Below, piece by piece: positions 27,267 through 34,674 of a stretch of DNA of 38,817 nt (within the stretch, counting starts at the first letter, position 1; every line of letters starts with the position of its first letter). The stretch comes from CAZGVV01 sp964529155 (lineage in GTDB: Bacteria > Pseudomonadota > Alphaproteobacteria > Rickettsiales > SXRF01). The DNA is taken from positions 1 to 38,817 of the forward strand of contig CAZGVV010000009.1 of the NCBI GenBank assembly GCA_964529155.1, written 5' to 3'. The position numbers were made by a program, and so were the translations under genes. The notes under the pieces are model-generated. The model saw only the letters and a program-made list of their open reading frames with translations, did no database searches and had not been told where the DNA came from.

Positions 27267-27602
27267 ATGAAGTCTTTTACCCGCAATGGTTTACTGATGG
27301 CAGCAGTAACCATCCTGAGCTTTTTGGCGTTGCCAGTAACGGCGCATGCACGCGATTGGCATGGGCGTCAAGGAGGCGGGTGGCATCATGGCACTGGATT
27401 TAGCCTATCTTTTTATCAATCAGGGCCAGCGTATTACCGGCCTTATTATTATGTGCCACAGCCAGTGTATTATGTGCCACAGCCAGTATATTATTCCGCT
27501 CCGCAGCCGGTATATTATATGCCGCAGCCGGTGTATTACGCGCCAGCGCCCATGAGCTATGTACCCGTGAGCTATGTAGGGGTGGGATTTAGTGGCCGTT
27601 AA
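27267..27602 (+). CDS. Exported Tyr/Pro-rich repeat protein
   Basis: The product is 111 residues. The ATG at 27267 has GAGGA four bases upstream and gives MKSFTRNGLLMAAVTILSFL, a typical Sec signal peptide with likely cleavage after AHA near residue 27. A Gly/His/Trp-rich stretch (DWHGRQGGGWHHG) follows, then five tandem units of the form YYVPQPV, then SYVPVSYVGVGF. Such short Tyr/Pro proteins occur in many proteobacterial envelopes without assigned function. It is convergent with the Nramp-like gene, overlapping by four bases. Confidence 0.8.
   Translation: MKSFTRNGLLMAAVTILSFLALPVTAHARDWHGRQGGGWHHGTGFSLSFYQSGPAYYRPYYYVPQPVYYVPQPVYYSAPQPVYYMPQPVYYAPAPMSYVPVSYVGVGFSGR
27447..27554 (+). repeat. 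Tandem 21-24-bp coding repeats (YYxPQPV)
   Basis: Five consecutive units start at 27447, 27468, 27489, 27513 and 27534. The first two differ only at the last base. The third is 24 bp, coding YYSAPQPV. The fourth and fifth are diverged. The graded similarity suggests stepwise duplication within the gene, so copy number may vary between strains. Confidence 0.85.
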
Positions 27603-28894
27603 AAGATTGCCATGCCGATGGCTGCCCCAAACATAATCAATGTGGCAAGTGCCACGACAATCTGATTGAAAATGCCGCTTTGCTGCCCGTGCATGATGGT
27701 TTTGTCGCGTGCCACCAGCAAAATCCCTACCATTAAAAATGGCGCCAATAAGCCGTTGATTATCGCCGTCCAGAAGAGGGCCTTGATAGGATTTATGCCC
27801 AGGGCATTGAACGCGATGCCGCAGAGGAGTGACAACAGGATAACGGCATAAAACGGCCGCGCCTGGTGGAGTTTTTTATCCAGGCCTTGCTTCCAGCCAA
27901 ATGTATCAGCAAATGCATAGGCAGATGAACCAGCGAGTGTGGGAATCGCCAGAAGACCGGCGGCGATAATGCCCACTGTATAAAGTAATGTGGCAAGATT
28001 GCCGGCAAGCGGCCTAAGCGCTTCAGCGGCTTCTTTGGATGAGGTAACGCTGGTCATGCCGTGGGCATGAAGTGTAAGAGCCGTGGTAAGGATGATAAAA
28101 AACATGACAATGTTAGAAAGCAATGTGCCGGCGGTGACGTCCACCGCCCGATCAAACAGCGAATCCCGCAACAGATCATCGGGGTGTTCATTTTTTTGCT
28201 CTACTTCTTGCGAGGTTTGCCAGAAGAACAGATAGGGGCTGATGGTCGTACCTAAAATAGCTACTAACGTTTGCCATGCAAGAGTGGAATGTGGCATGGA
28301 AAAAGAAAAGGTTGCTTCCCCCACTTTGCCCCAATCAGGATGTAGGATGCAGGCGGTAAAAATATAGGCAATAAGTGACATGGCCAGCCATTTCAACACG
28401 CTTGCGATTTGTTCGTAGCGGTCGCGTACCATGATATAGCCAATAACTGCGCCGAATAAGATAATATAATACCAGGCGTGCCAGCCGCTGAGCAATTCGG
28501 CAGCATCGGCCATGCCAGCTAAATCGGCGCCGATATTGATAATATTGGCTGCAAGTAAGGCGATGGAGAAGGTCACTATAACAGATTGTGGGAATTTGTG
28601 ACGCAGCGATTGCGCCAGACCTTGCCCTGTCACCATGCCAATGCGGGCGCACATCATTTGTATTGCCGTCATCAGCGGCCAGGTAATCCAGGCGGCCCAG
28701 AGCATGGTCATGCCTAGCTGTGCACCAGCGACTGAATAGGTGGCAATGCCGGATGGGTCGTCATCCGCAGCACCGGTAACAACGCCAGGCCCGAGCGCTT
28801 TGAAAATACGTTTAATGGTGATTGCGCGGCGCGGCGTGGCGGTGTTATCCATAAGCGGGAGGGAGGCTAGGGTAATAGCGGGACTGTCAGTCAT
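27599..28894 (-). CDS. Nramp-family (Nramp-related) divalent metal transporter
   Basis: The product is 431 residues with about 11 membrane helices. The first core helix has ADDDPSGIATYSVAGAQLG where canonical Nramp proteins have DPGN. The sixth-helix segment reads ILGTTISPYLFFWQTSQEVEQ in place of the usual MPH-containing motif. Both changes touch the metal site, so the ion is not predictable; Mn, Fe, Mg or Al would all be guesses. It is divergent from the photolyase gene. Confidence 0.88.
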   Translation of the reverse strand: MTDSPAITLASLPLMDNTATPRRAITIKRIFKALGPGVVTGAADDDPSGIATYSVAGAQLGMTMLWAAWITWPLMTAIQMMCARIGMVTGQGLAQSLRHKFPQSVIVTFSIALLAANIINIGADLAGMADAAELLSGWHAWYYIILFGAVIGYIMVRDRYEQIASVLKWLAMSLIAYIFTACILHPDWGKVGEATFSFSMPHSTLAWQTLVAILGTTISPYLFFWQTSQEVEQKNEHPDDLLRDSLFDRAVDVTAGTLLSNIVMFFIILTTALTLHAHGMTSVTSSKEAAEALRPLAGNLATLLYTVGIIAAGLLAIPTLAGSSAYAFADTFGWKQGLDKKLHQARPFYAVILLSLLCGIAFNALGINPIKALFWTAIINGLLAPFLMVGILLVARDKTIMHGQQSGIFNQIVVALATLIMFGAAIGMAIF

Positions 28895-28972
28895 GCATGA
28901 GCCTTGGTTGTATCATGGAACCATTTTTTATAAACGAATATAAAGAAACAATATGCGTGCAGGGTGAATGCA

Positions 28973-30388
28973 ATGAATAACGCGCTTTCTTTCGTATGGT
29001 TGCGCCGGGACTTGCGGTTACATGATCATGCCGCATTAAGCCATGGCTTATGCGCAACGTCGGGATTGATTCAGCCTGTTTTTATATTTGATACCAGTAT
29101 ATTAACGCGATTTCCTGGGCGGGATGACCGGCGCTTATCTTTTATTGCCAGCGTGATCTGCGCGCTTGACCAGCAACTGCGCGCCAAAGGTGGGGGACTT
29201 TTAGTGCTGCTGGGTGATCCGCGCGAAGTGTTGCCGAAATTGGTGCTGCATGCGCACGCAGCGCACATTATCGCGGCGGAAGATTATGAGCCGCAAACCC
29301 GGGCGCGTGATGCGGCAGTGGCGAAAGTTGCGTCGTTAGTATTGGTGAAAGATCAGGTGATTTTTTCTCCCACCGAATTGCTGCGCGATAAAGGTGAGGC
29401 GTATAAAGTATTTACTCCCTATAGCCGTTTGTGGCGCGCGCAACTAACACCGCTGGCTTATGCGCCCTACCGCGAGCAAGATAAGGGACGATATGCAATT
29501 ATAGAAGAAAGCCAGAAACGGGCAGGTGAGGCCGGGCTGCGCGTGTTGAATCCGCAAGACGGGCCGCACGCATTATTGCAGGCAGTGGGGTATCGTTACC
29601 AGCCGGATGCACTCTGGCCGGTGGATGCAGGGCAGGCGCGGCTTCAGCAGTTTATGGCGCACCACGCGGCGGAATATGATGAGGCGCGCAATAGTATGGC
29701 TGCCCCCGGCACGAGCCGGCTATCGCCCTATATTCGGTTTGGTTTGGTATCAGCGCGTGAGTGTGTGGCTGCGGCGATGGCGGCGGGGGCGCAGAAATGG
29801 TTGTCCGAGCTGATCTGGCGGGAATTTTATGCAATGATTTTATACCATTTCCCCGAATCCGCCACCACCGAATGGAACCCTAAATACCGCAAGCAGTTGC
29901 AATGGGAAGATAACCCGACGCATTTTGCGGCGTGGCAAGAGGGTAAAACCGGCTATCCGCTGGTGGATGCGGCGATGCGTCAATTACTGACTGAAGGCTG
30001 GATGCACAACCGCGCGCGCATGGTGGTGGCGAGTTTTTTGACCAAGCATTTGCGGCTGGATTGGCGCAAAGGTGAGGAGCATTTCGCGCAGTATTTAATG
30101 GATTATGATCTGGCGTCGAATGTCGGTGGGTGGCAATGGGCGGCATCTACCGGCACCGACGCGCAACCCTATTTCCGTGTGTTTAATCCCACGCTGCAAA
30201 GCGAGAAATTTGACCCGGATGGCGAGTATATTCGCCGTTACGTGCCTGAACTGCGCGATGCGGAGGCAAAAACCATTCACCTACCCATACAAGGCGGCCG
30301 CCCGCGTGCGCATTATCCAGGGCCGATCGTCGACCATGCGCAGGCGAGGGCAGCAGCGATTGCGATGTTTAAGCGGGTGGCGGAGTAA
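28973..30388 (+). CDS. phrB: Deoxyribodipyrimidine photolyase (class I cryptochrome/photolyase family)
   Basis: The product is 471 residues. The antenna-binding domain starts with SFVWLRRDLRLHDHAAL. The FAD-binding domain has TSRLSPYIRFGLVSARE, WLSELIWREFYAMILYHFP, the electron-transfer Trp region and the signature NVGGWQWAASTGTDAQPYFRVFNP. It repairs cyclobutane pyrimidine dimers with blue light. The ATG at 28973 is preferred to the GTG at 28964 because AGGGTG lies at a suitable distance. Its end is four bases from the convergent acidic protein gene. Confidence 0.95.
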   Translation: MNNALSFVWLRRDLRLHDHAALSHGLCATSGLIQPVFIFDTSILTRFPGRDDRRLSFIASVICALDQQLRAKGGGLLVLLGDPREVLPKLVLHAHAAHIIAAEDYEPQTRARDAAVAKVASLVLVKDQVIFSPTELLRDKGEAYKVFTPYSRLWRAQLTPLAYAPYREQDKGRYAIIEESQKRAGEAGLRVLNPQDGPHALLQAVGYRYQPDALWPVDAGQARLQQFMAHHAAEYDEARNSMAAPGTSRLSPYIRFGLVSARECVAAAMAAGAQKWLSELIWREFYAMILYHFPESATTEWNPKYRKQLQWEDNPTHFAAWQEGKTGYPLVDAAMRQLLTEGWMHNRARMVVASFLTKHLRLDWRKGEEHFAQYLMDYDLASNVGGWQWAASTGTDAQPYFRVFNPTLQSEKFDPDGEYIRRYVPELRDAEAKTIHLPIQGGRPRAHYPGPIVDHAQARAAAIAMFKRVAE

Positions 30389-30391
30389 CCG

Positions 30392-30907
30392 CTATTCTTC
30401 GCGTTTATTGTTCGCAGGGGTATAGGCATTTAACCACATAGACAGCATGTTTTGGGCAAATTCCATTTGCAGGGAAAATAATTGCTGGATGGGGTCTGTG
30501 AGGAAATCATTGGCCTGCGGATTAGCGCGCTCAGAGGTTGCCCCACAACCTTGCTGGCCGCTGCGAGCATAGGATTTTTGCTTGCTGCGCGTATCCTTTG
30601 GCTCATCGACTACTTCATCCTCTTCTTCGTCTTCATCAAGCTCTTCTTCCTCATCAAATGCTTCGTCTTCATCCTCATCTTCTGACGCAATAGGGTTGGC
30701 AGCTTGCTGCGCGGCGCGTTTCAATTCCGCCGCCTGCTTTTTCTCCGCCGCTTGTTTTTCTTCAGCGGCCTGTTTAAGCGAAGCGTTCAATTGCTCGGCC
30801 AGTTTCCGCTTCTTTTCCAACTCGGCCTCATGCTGCTCCTGAAGCGCTTCCAAATCCGCCGCAGTGGAATTAATATCCCGCTTTTGCTCATGCTTATGCT
30901 TACTCAT
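30392..30907 (-). CDS. Hypothetical acidic coiled-coil protein
   Basis: The product is 171 residues. GGAGATC lies just upstream of the ATG at 30907. Residues about 15-70 form a Lys/Glu/Ala-rich coiled coil (LEKKRKLAEQLNASLKQ and repeats of KQAAE). Residues about 74-105 are nearly all Asp and Glu. A basic stretch follows (TRSKQKSYARSG), then an amphipathic C-terminal segment (PIQQLFSLQMEFAQNMLSMWLNAY) that resembles the helical phasin-like tails of some alphaproteobacterial proteins. I do not assign a function. Confidence 0.7.
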   Translation of the reverse strand: MSKHKHEQKRDINSTAADLEALQEQHEAELEKKRKLAEQLNASLKQAAEEKQAAEKKQAAELKRAAQQAANPIASEDEDEDEAFDEEEELDEDEEEDEVVDEPKDTRSKQKSYARSGQQGCGATSERANPQANDFLTDPIQQLFSLQMEFAQNMLSMWLNAYTPANNKREE

Positions 30908-31033
30908 AATGATCTCCTGGTAGGGTTAGGGAGCCATTGTGGAGCAGGGGGTATAAATTATCTATTTGGTGTGTATGTATCTATCGTATGAGCAGCGTGT
31001 TACTATTGCAAAATGACATAACCAGAGGTTGCA

Positions 31034-31741
31034 ATGAGAAAAGAATTCGGACACTTGGATAATAAGTTAGCTAGGCAGATAAAAGGAGCTGACGGCAGAG
31101 TGAAAACACCTCAGGAACTAGACCCAGCGGTGTTAAAAATGCTGAGACAAACTTTCTATACGGCTGAAACTGGCGCCGCCTCTTCTCAGGTAGAAGGTTT
31201 TACAAAAGCCTATGGCAGTTTGGCAAGACACTGCGATGTTATGCCTGAAAAGAAATTTCAGGCCTTCTGTGCAGCCCTGGCCAAAGGAATGCAATTTACT
31301 ATCGATAAGTGGGGAAAAGAGGCCCATTTGGATGAAGTTAGCTTCACGGTAATGGAGGCGCTTCCTCAAGACAGAATACTGCAATGTTCAACAAGCACAA
31401 AGATCGATGAACGGAATAAGCGGCATTATGCAAGCGATATCCAGCTTTCACGCTCTCAACTGCTTTCCCATGCGAATATGGAAAATGCGGGGATACTATT
31501 CGGTTCGGGCCACACGATGGCTGTTGATCTTAATCTTATGGAGCTTGGGTGTGTTTTAGGAATAGAGGAAATGGATCATGCTGTTCGTGCTCAAAAATTA
31601 TGTAGAACTGCAACGGCTGCCGGTCAAGCCCAAGCTACCGACCAAGAATTAAAGGAAATGGAAGCCGGTGCACGCAGCATGGTTTTAAAAGGAGTAGAGG
31701 CGTACCAGCTTGGTAATTCGAGAAGAGGACAAAATAAATAA
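31034..31741 (+). CDS. Hypothetical protein
   Basis: The product is 235 residues from an ATG with AGAGG about eight bases upstream. No family is recognised, and there is no signal peptide or membrane helix. It looks like a globular, mainly helical protein with several Cys (CDVMPEKKFQAFCAAL, LQCST, LGCVLG, KLCRTA). The base composition is AT-rich. It sits about 200 bp from the outer repeat of the integrative-element remnant, so it may be part of a larger acquired region. Confidence 0.65.
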   Translation: MRKEFGHLDNKLARQIKGADGRVKTPQELDPAVLKMLRQTFYTAETGAASSQVEGFTKAYGSLARHCDVMPEKKFQAFCAALAKGMQFTIDKWGKEAHLDEVSFTVMEALPQDRILQCSTSTKIDERNKRHYASDIQLSRSQLLSHANMENAGILFGSGHTMAVDLNLMELGCVLGIEEMDHAVRAQKLCRTATAAGQAQATDQELKEMEAGARSMVLKGVEAYQLGNSRRGQNK

Positions 31742-31818
31742 GAAGAAGTAGGGCACAGTAATACACATGGAATTGCTAAATAACACTGTACATATTTGTG
31801 TGTTCAAGCACTTTCTGA

Positions 31819-31956
31819 CGGCCCCTGATTGAAGGATGGTGTGCAATAGTTAATGGATACCATAGTCCAATGACTTATTCAGGCTATGGAAAATATGAGG
31901 GCTGTTTTGAGAACGGCGATATGCTTGAAAACAGTAACGGAGCGGCGCTGCGTTGA
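31819..31956 (+). pseudogene. Fragment resembling a MORN-repeat protein C-terminus
   Basis: An open stretch of 45 codons without a plausible start ends in TGA at 31954-31956. It reads IEGWCAIVNGYHSPMTY and then SGYGKYEGCFENGD, which fits the MORN pattern GxGKYEGxFxNG. It is protein-like in composition and ends exactly against the outer att-like repeat. It may be a remnant of a gene cut by the element, or of cargo. The evidence is one repeat-like match. Confidence 0.4.
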
Positions 31957-31976
31957 GAATGGTGACCCTACGGGAA
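31957..31976. repeat. Outer att-like repeat of tRNA-Glu 3' end
   Basis: GAATGGTGACCCTACGGGAA matches the tRNA-Glu 3' end and flank at 34092-34112 except for one missing C. Both copies have the same orientation. This is what an element integrated at a tRNA 3' end leaves at its far border. Confidence 0.65.
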
Positions 31977-32263
31977 AGGTAGAGTTATAACAGTTGCTTA
32001 ATATAGCAAAATAATTTGCATTTTCAGTGCAGAGAATGCCCCAAAAGATGCTCTTTTACCCTTTGGATGTGGTTGGACGGCTATGGACAGGACACGCCAT
32101 GGTACTGCTTTGTTCTAGCTAAGCTATACAGATGGCAGCCTAAAGATTACGGAAATCAATCAGCAAGCGAATCAGGCAATCGCCTACGATGTAATGTAAA
32201 GTTTTACCTGATCTTCCGGCAAAAATAGACGTGAAAATTCAGAATATCTTTGTTTGCTTTCGA
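31977..32263. other. Gene-poor left part of the element remnant
   Basis: I see no credible gene here. The one open frame (32016-32228) lacks a ribosome binding site and has an erratic composition rich in Trp and Cys. Confidence 0.5.
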
Positions 32264-32630
32264 CTAATCTCGATACTCACTCCATATAATCGTATCGAGT
32301 TCAGCAAGATTTCTTGCGGGGTAATCTGGATTTTGAAGTAACGAAAATCGTAGCTTTTTTGCTATATCGATATAGTAAACACCATCACTTGCTCCCCGTG
32401 GAGCTTTACACCCAATATCTGCAAGGTAAGCCCGCACAGGATTGTTGAGCACCGGATATTCATTGGGAAATCTTAAGCAGAGCATTTCTGAGAGAAAAGC
32501 CTTTCGCGTTGTAACGTTTTTTTCAGCGAGCGCGTCAATTTCTTCAACAACAACATCATCCCGATCTTCATCAGTAGCATCTATAATTTTTAAGAAGCTT
32601 TGAGATAAAAGTTTGAAGTTGCTGTTTCTA
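32264..32630 (-). pseudogene. C-terminal fragment of an unrecognised protein
   Basis: About 120 codons are protein-like, from near FLKIIDATDEDRDDVV through LCLRFPNEYPVLNNPVRAYLADIG to LAELDTIIWSEYRD, with a TAA stop at 32264. The frame continues open to 32719, but that part is the antisense of the TraG-like fragment and is not real sequence of this gene. The true N-terminus is therefore missing, cut at about 32630. I do not recognise the family. It is AT-rich. Confidence 0.6.
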
Positions 32631-32636
32631 CCTTGG

Positions 32637-33008
32637 CGTTCCCAAGCCGCGTCTGTTGGGCTGGTTGTTTCCGCAGCCCTAATGCTGGTGGCCTTCTTCC
32701 GGCATGTCGTAACCGCCAATTCATCGGTAGCCCATGAATTTATCCATGGATCGGCCCGCTGGGCGGGTAAAAGCGATATAACTGCGGCGGCATTGCTGGG
32801 CCATGAAGGCGTCTATATTGGTGCATGGCGGGATAAGGATAATCGTATCCATTACCTGCGCCATAATGGCCCGGAGCATATCTTATGCTATGCGCCGACT
32901 CGCAGTGGCAAGGGCGTCGGGCTGGTCATCCCGACATTACTTAGCTGGAAACACAGCGCCGTTATCCTCGATCTCAAAGGGGAGCTATGGGAAATGACCG
33001 CCGGATGG
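32637..33008 (+). pseudogene. traG: TraG/VirD4-type conjugative coupling protein, internal fragment
   Basis: About 124 codons cover the N-terminal part of a TraG-family coupling ATPase: a hydrophobic segment (VGLVVSAALMLVAFF), HGSARWAGKSDI, GVYIGAWRDKDNRIHYLRHNGPEHILCYAPT, the Walker A loop APTRSGKGVG, and SAVILDLKGELWEMTAGW. After that the frame enters the antisense of the integrase gene and stops at 33032. About four fifths of the family length is missing. It marks the element as a former conjugative element. Confidence 0.85.
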
Positions 33009-33928
33009 CTGGGGAACAGGAAGCCACCATAGCTATCGCCTGTGATTTTCTGTATTTCTCTCAAAATTGCCAGGCTTTGCTTTGAAAGCGGCACAATATG
33101 CGCCTCTTTCATTTTCATGCGCTCAGCGGGTATCTTCCATTGCTCCTTATCCCAATCAATCTCTTTCCATTGAGCGCCGCGAATTTCACCGCTGCGCACG
33201 AAGGTCAGCAACAGCAGCTTAAAAGCAAGCTTAGTGATGGGATAGCCGTTGTAATGCGAGGTATAACGTTCGAGTTTTTCCATGAAGCCTGGCAACTCCT
33301 CTTCAGCCAGATAAGCGTAATTCTCACTTATTACCGGCTTTAATGCACCGCGAAGATCAACGGTAAGGTCACGCTCAACCCTGCCCGTGGCAACCGCATA
33401 GCGAAACACCTGACTACAGGTCTGCATGGTGCGGTGTGCAAGGTCATGTGCGCCGCGCTCCTCAACCCCTCTAATGGCGGCCAGAATCTCAATAGGCTTT
33501 ATCGCTTTAATAGGTCGCGCCCCTAAAGAGGGGAAAACGTCCTTTTCCAGCCTCGTTAAAATACGCTCAGCATGCCCTGGCTTCCATGTAGGATATTTTT
33601 CTTTATGCCACTCGCGGGCGATATTCTCGAAATTATTTTCGTAGCTGATTTTTCGTTCAAGTTTTTCGACGCGCTTTTCTTCATTGGGATTTTTGCCTTC
33701 TTCCAGCATCTTTTTGGCAAGACGGCGTTTTTCCCGGGCTTCTGCCAGTGACACATGGGGATAAACGCCAAAGGAAAGGCGGCTCTCTTTGCCGTTGAAG
33801 CTGTACTTCATACGCCAGTATTTACTGCCATTAGGCGCTATCTCCAGATACAGGCCATTGCCGTCAGCAAGTTTTCTAGGTTTTTCAGATGGTTTGGCGT
33901 TTTTGCAGGCTATGTTTGAGAGCTTCAT
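33005..33928 (-). pseudogene. int: Tyrosine-recombinase integrase (P4/DUF4102 type), C-terminus lost
   Basis: The 308 codons begin MKLSNIACKNAKPSEKPRKLADGNGLYLEI, the DUF4102 N-terminal domain of P4-like integrases, followed by the core-binding domain and the start of the catalytic domain. The first catalytic Arg is present in LLLTFVRSGEIRGAQW. After TGDSYGGFLFPSHP the sequence turns into the antisense of the TraG fragment, so the HxxR and nucleophile Tyr motifs are absent. The remaining protein cannot recombine. It lies 166 bp from tRNA-Glu, the usual place for such integrases. Confidence 0.9.
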
Positions 33929-34091
33929 GGTGGGGGCATCTCCTTTTGGCTGTTTTTAAGTCATGCCCCCTTTGGTGTCTCAATCCTGTCTGGATTTTGC
34001 AAAATATCCTCGGAAGGCCATGGACTGAATATAGCCTAAAACCAATGAAAAATATAGTGTTTTGGATGATTTTGAACCTTCTCGGAAGAAG

Positions 34092-34112
34092 GAATGGTGA
34101 CCCCTACGGGAA
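34092..34112. repeat. Inner att-like repeat at the tRNA-Glu 3' end
   Basis: This 21-bp segment covers the last 18 bases of tRNA-Glu (including CCA) plus three flanking bases. It pairs with the outer copy at 31957-31976, with one base difference. The tRNA gene remains intact, as expected when integration regenerates the 3' end. Confidence 0.65.
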
Positions 34113-34169
34113 TCGAACCCGTGCACCCACCGTGAAAGGGTGGTGTCCTAACCGCTAGACGAAGGGGCC
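34095..34169 (-). tRNA. tRNA-Glu (UUC anticodon)
   Basis: A 75-nt gene with CCA encoded. The acceptor arms GGCCCCT/AGGGGTC pair with one G-T wobble. The anticodon loop is CTTTCAC in a CCACC/GGTGG stem, giving UUC for Glu. The T loop reads GGTTCGATTCC. It is the attachment site of the element remnant to its left. Confidence 0.96.
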
Positions 34170-34303
34170 ACATGTGCCGGGGGCGTGGTGCCCCCATGGC
34201 GGAAGAAGCGGCAATTCAGCAGGAAGCCGCCCCCAAGTCAACTGAAATTAAGAAAAAACGTAGTTTTCAGGTGATTTCAGGGGCATACAGGCGTTGAGCG
34301 GCC

Positions 34304-34591
34304 TTAGGCAGCTTCCATTTCCGATTCTTCATCATAGGCCGGGGCCATGCCCAGGGCGCGGAGGTAGGTGTCCAGAATGGCTTCCTGCTCATCACGCTCT
34401 GCGGCGTCCTGTTTGCGCAGGGAAAGAATCTTGCGCAGCGCCTTCACGTCAAAACCATTGCCCTTGGCTTCTGAAAACACATCGCGGATGTCTGCGGCGA
34501 TGCCGGATTTTTCTTCTTCCAGGCGTTCGATGCGGTCAATGATGCTGCGTAATTGATCAACGGCGATGCCGCCGACTTTGGCTTTGGACAT
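34304..34591 (-). CDS. gapR: GapR-like nucleoid protein (DUF2312)
   Basis: The product is 95 residues. DQLRSIIDRIERLEEEKSGIAADIRDVFSEAKGNGFDVKALRKILSLRKQD and then EEQEAILDTYLRALGM-type sequence match the DUF2312/GapR family, a small helical protein that clamps overtwisted DNA and is largely restricted to Alphaproteobacteria. It has a short acidic tail. It lies downstream of the DAHP synthase gene, with 83 bp holding short GGATAATC/GATTATCC and CGTGAA/TTCACG inverted repeats. Confidence 0.93.
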   Translation of the reverse strand: MSKAKVGGIAVDQLRSIIDRIERLEEEKSGIAADIRDVFSEAKGNGFDVKALRKILSLRKQDAAERDEQEAILDTYLRALGMAPAYDEESEMEAA

Positions 34592-34674
34592 AATGATTCT
34601 CCCTCTGATGATTGGATAATCGGATTATCAGATTATCCGTGAAGGTAGCAATAGGCTTTTCACGAATAATTGGA

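Noticed and set aside
32016..32228. A 70-codon open frame in the element remnant
   Set aside because: Its Trp/Cys-rich, irregular composition, missing ribosome binding site and lack of any motif do not support a gene.
34179..34195. GGGGGC-GTGGT-GCCCCC hairpin downstream of gapR as a terminator
   Set aside because: The stem is perfect, but there is no T tract on either strand, so termination cannot be claimed. It may be an RNA-processing or random GC stem.
34196..34297. A 33-codon open frame (MAEEAAIQQEAAPKSTEI...) between tRNA-Glu and gapR, plus strand
   Set aside because: The composition is plausible, but there is no good Shine-Dalgarno. The start lies on a GGGGGC/GCCCCC hairpin and the length is within chance. 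It is kept only as a note.
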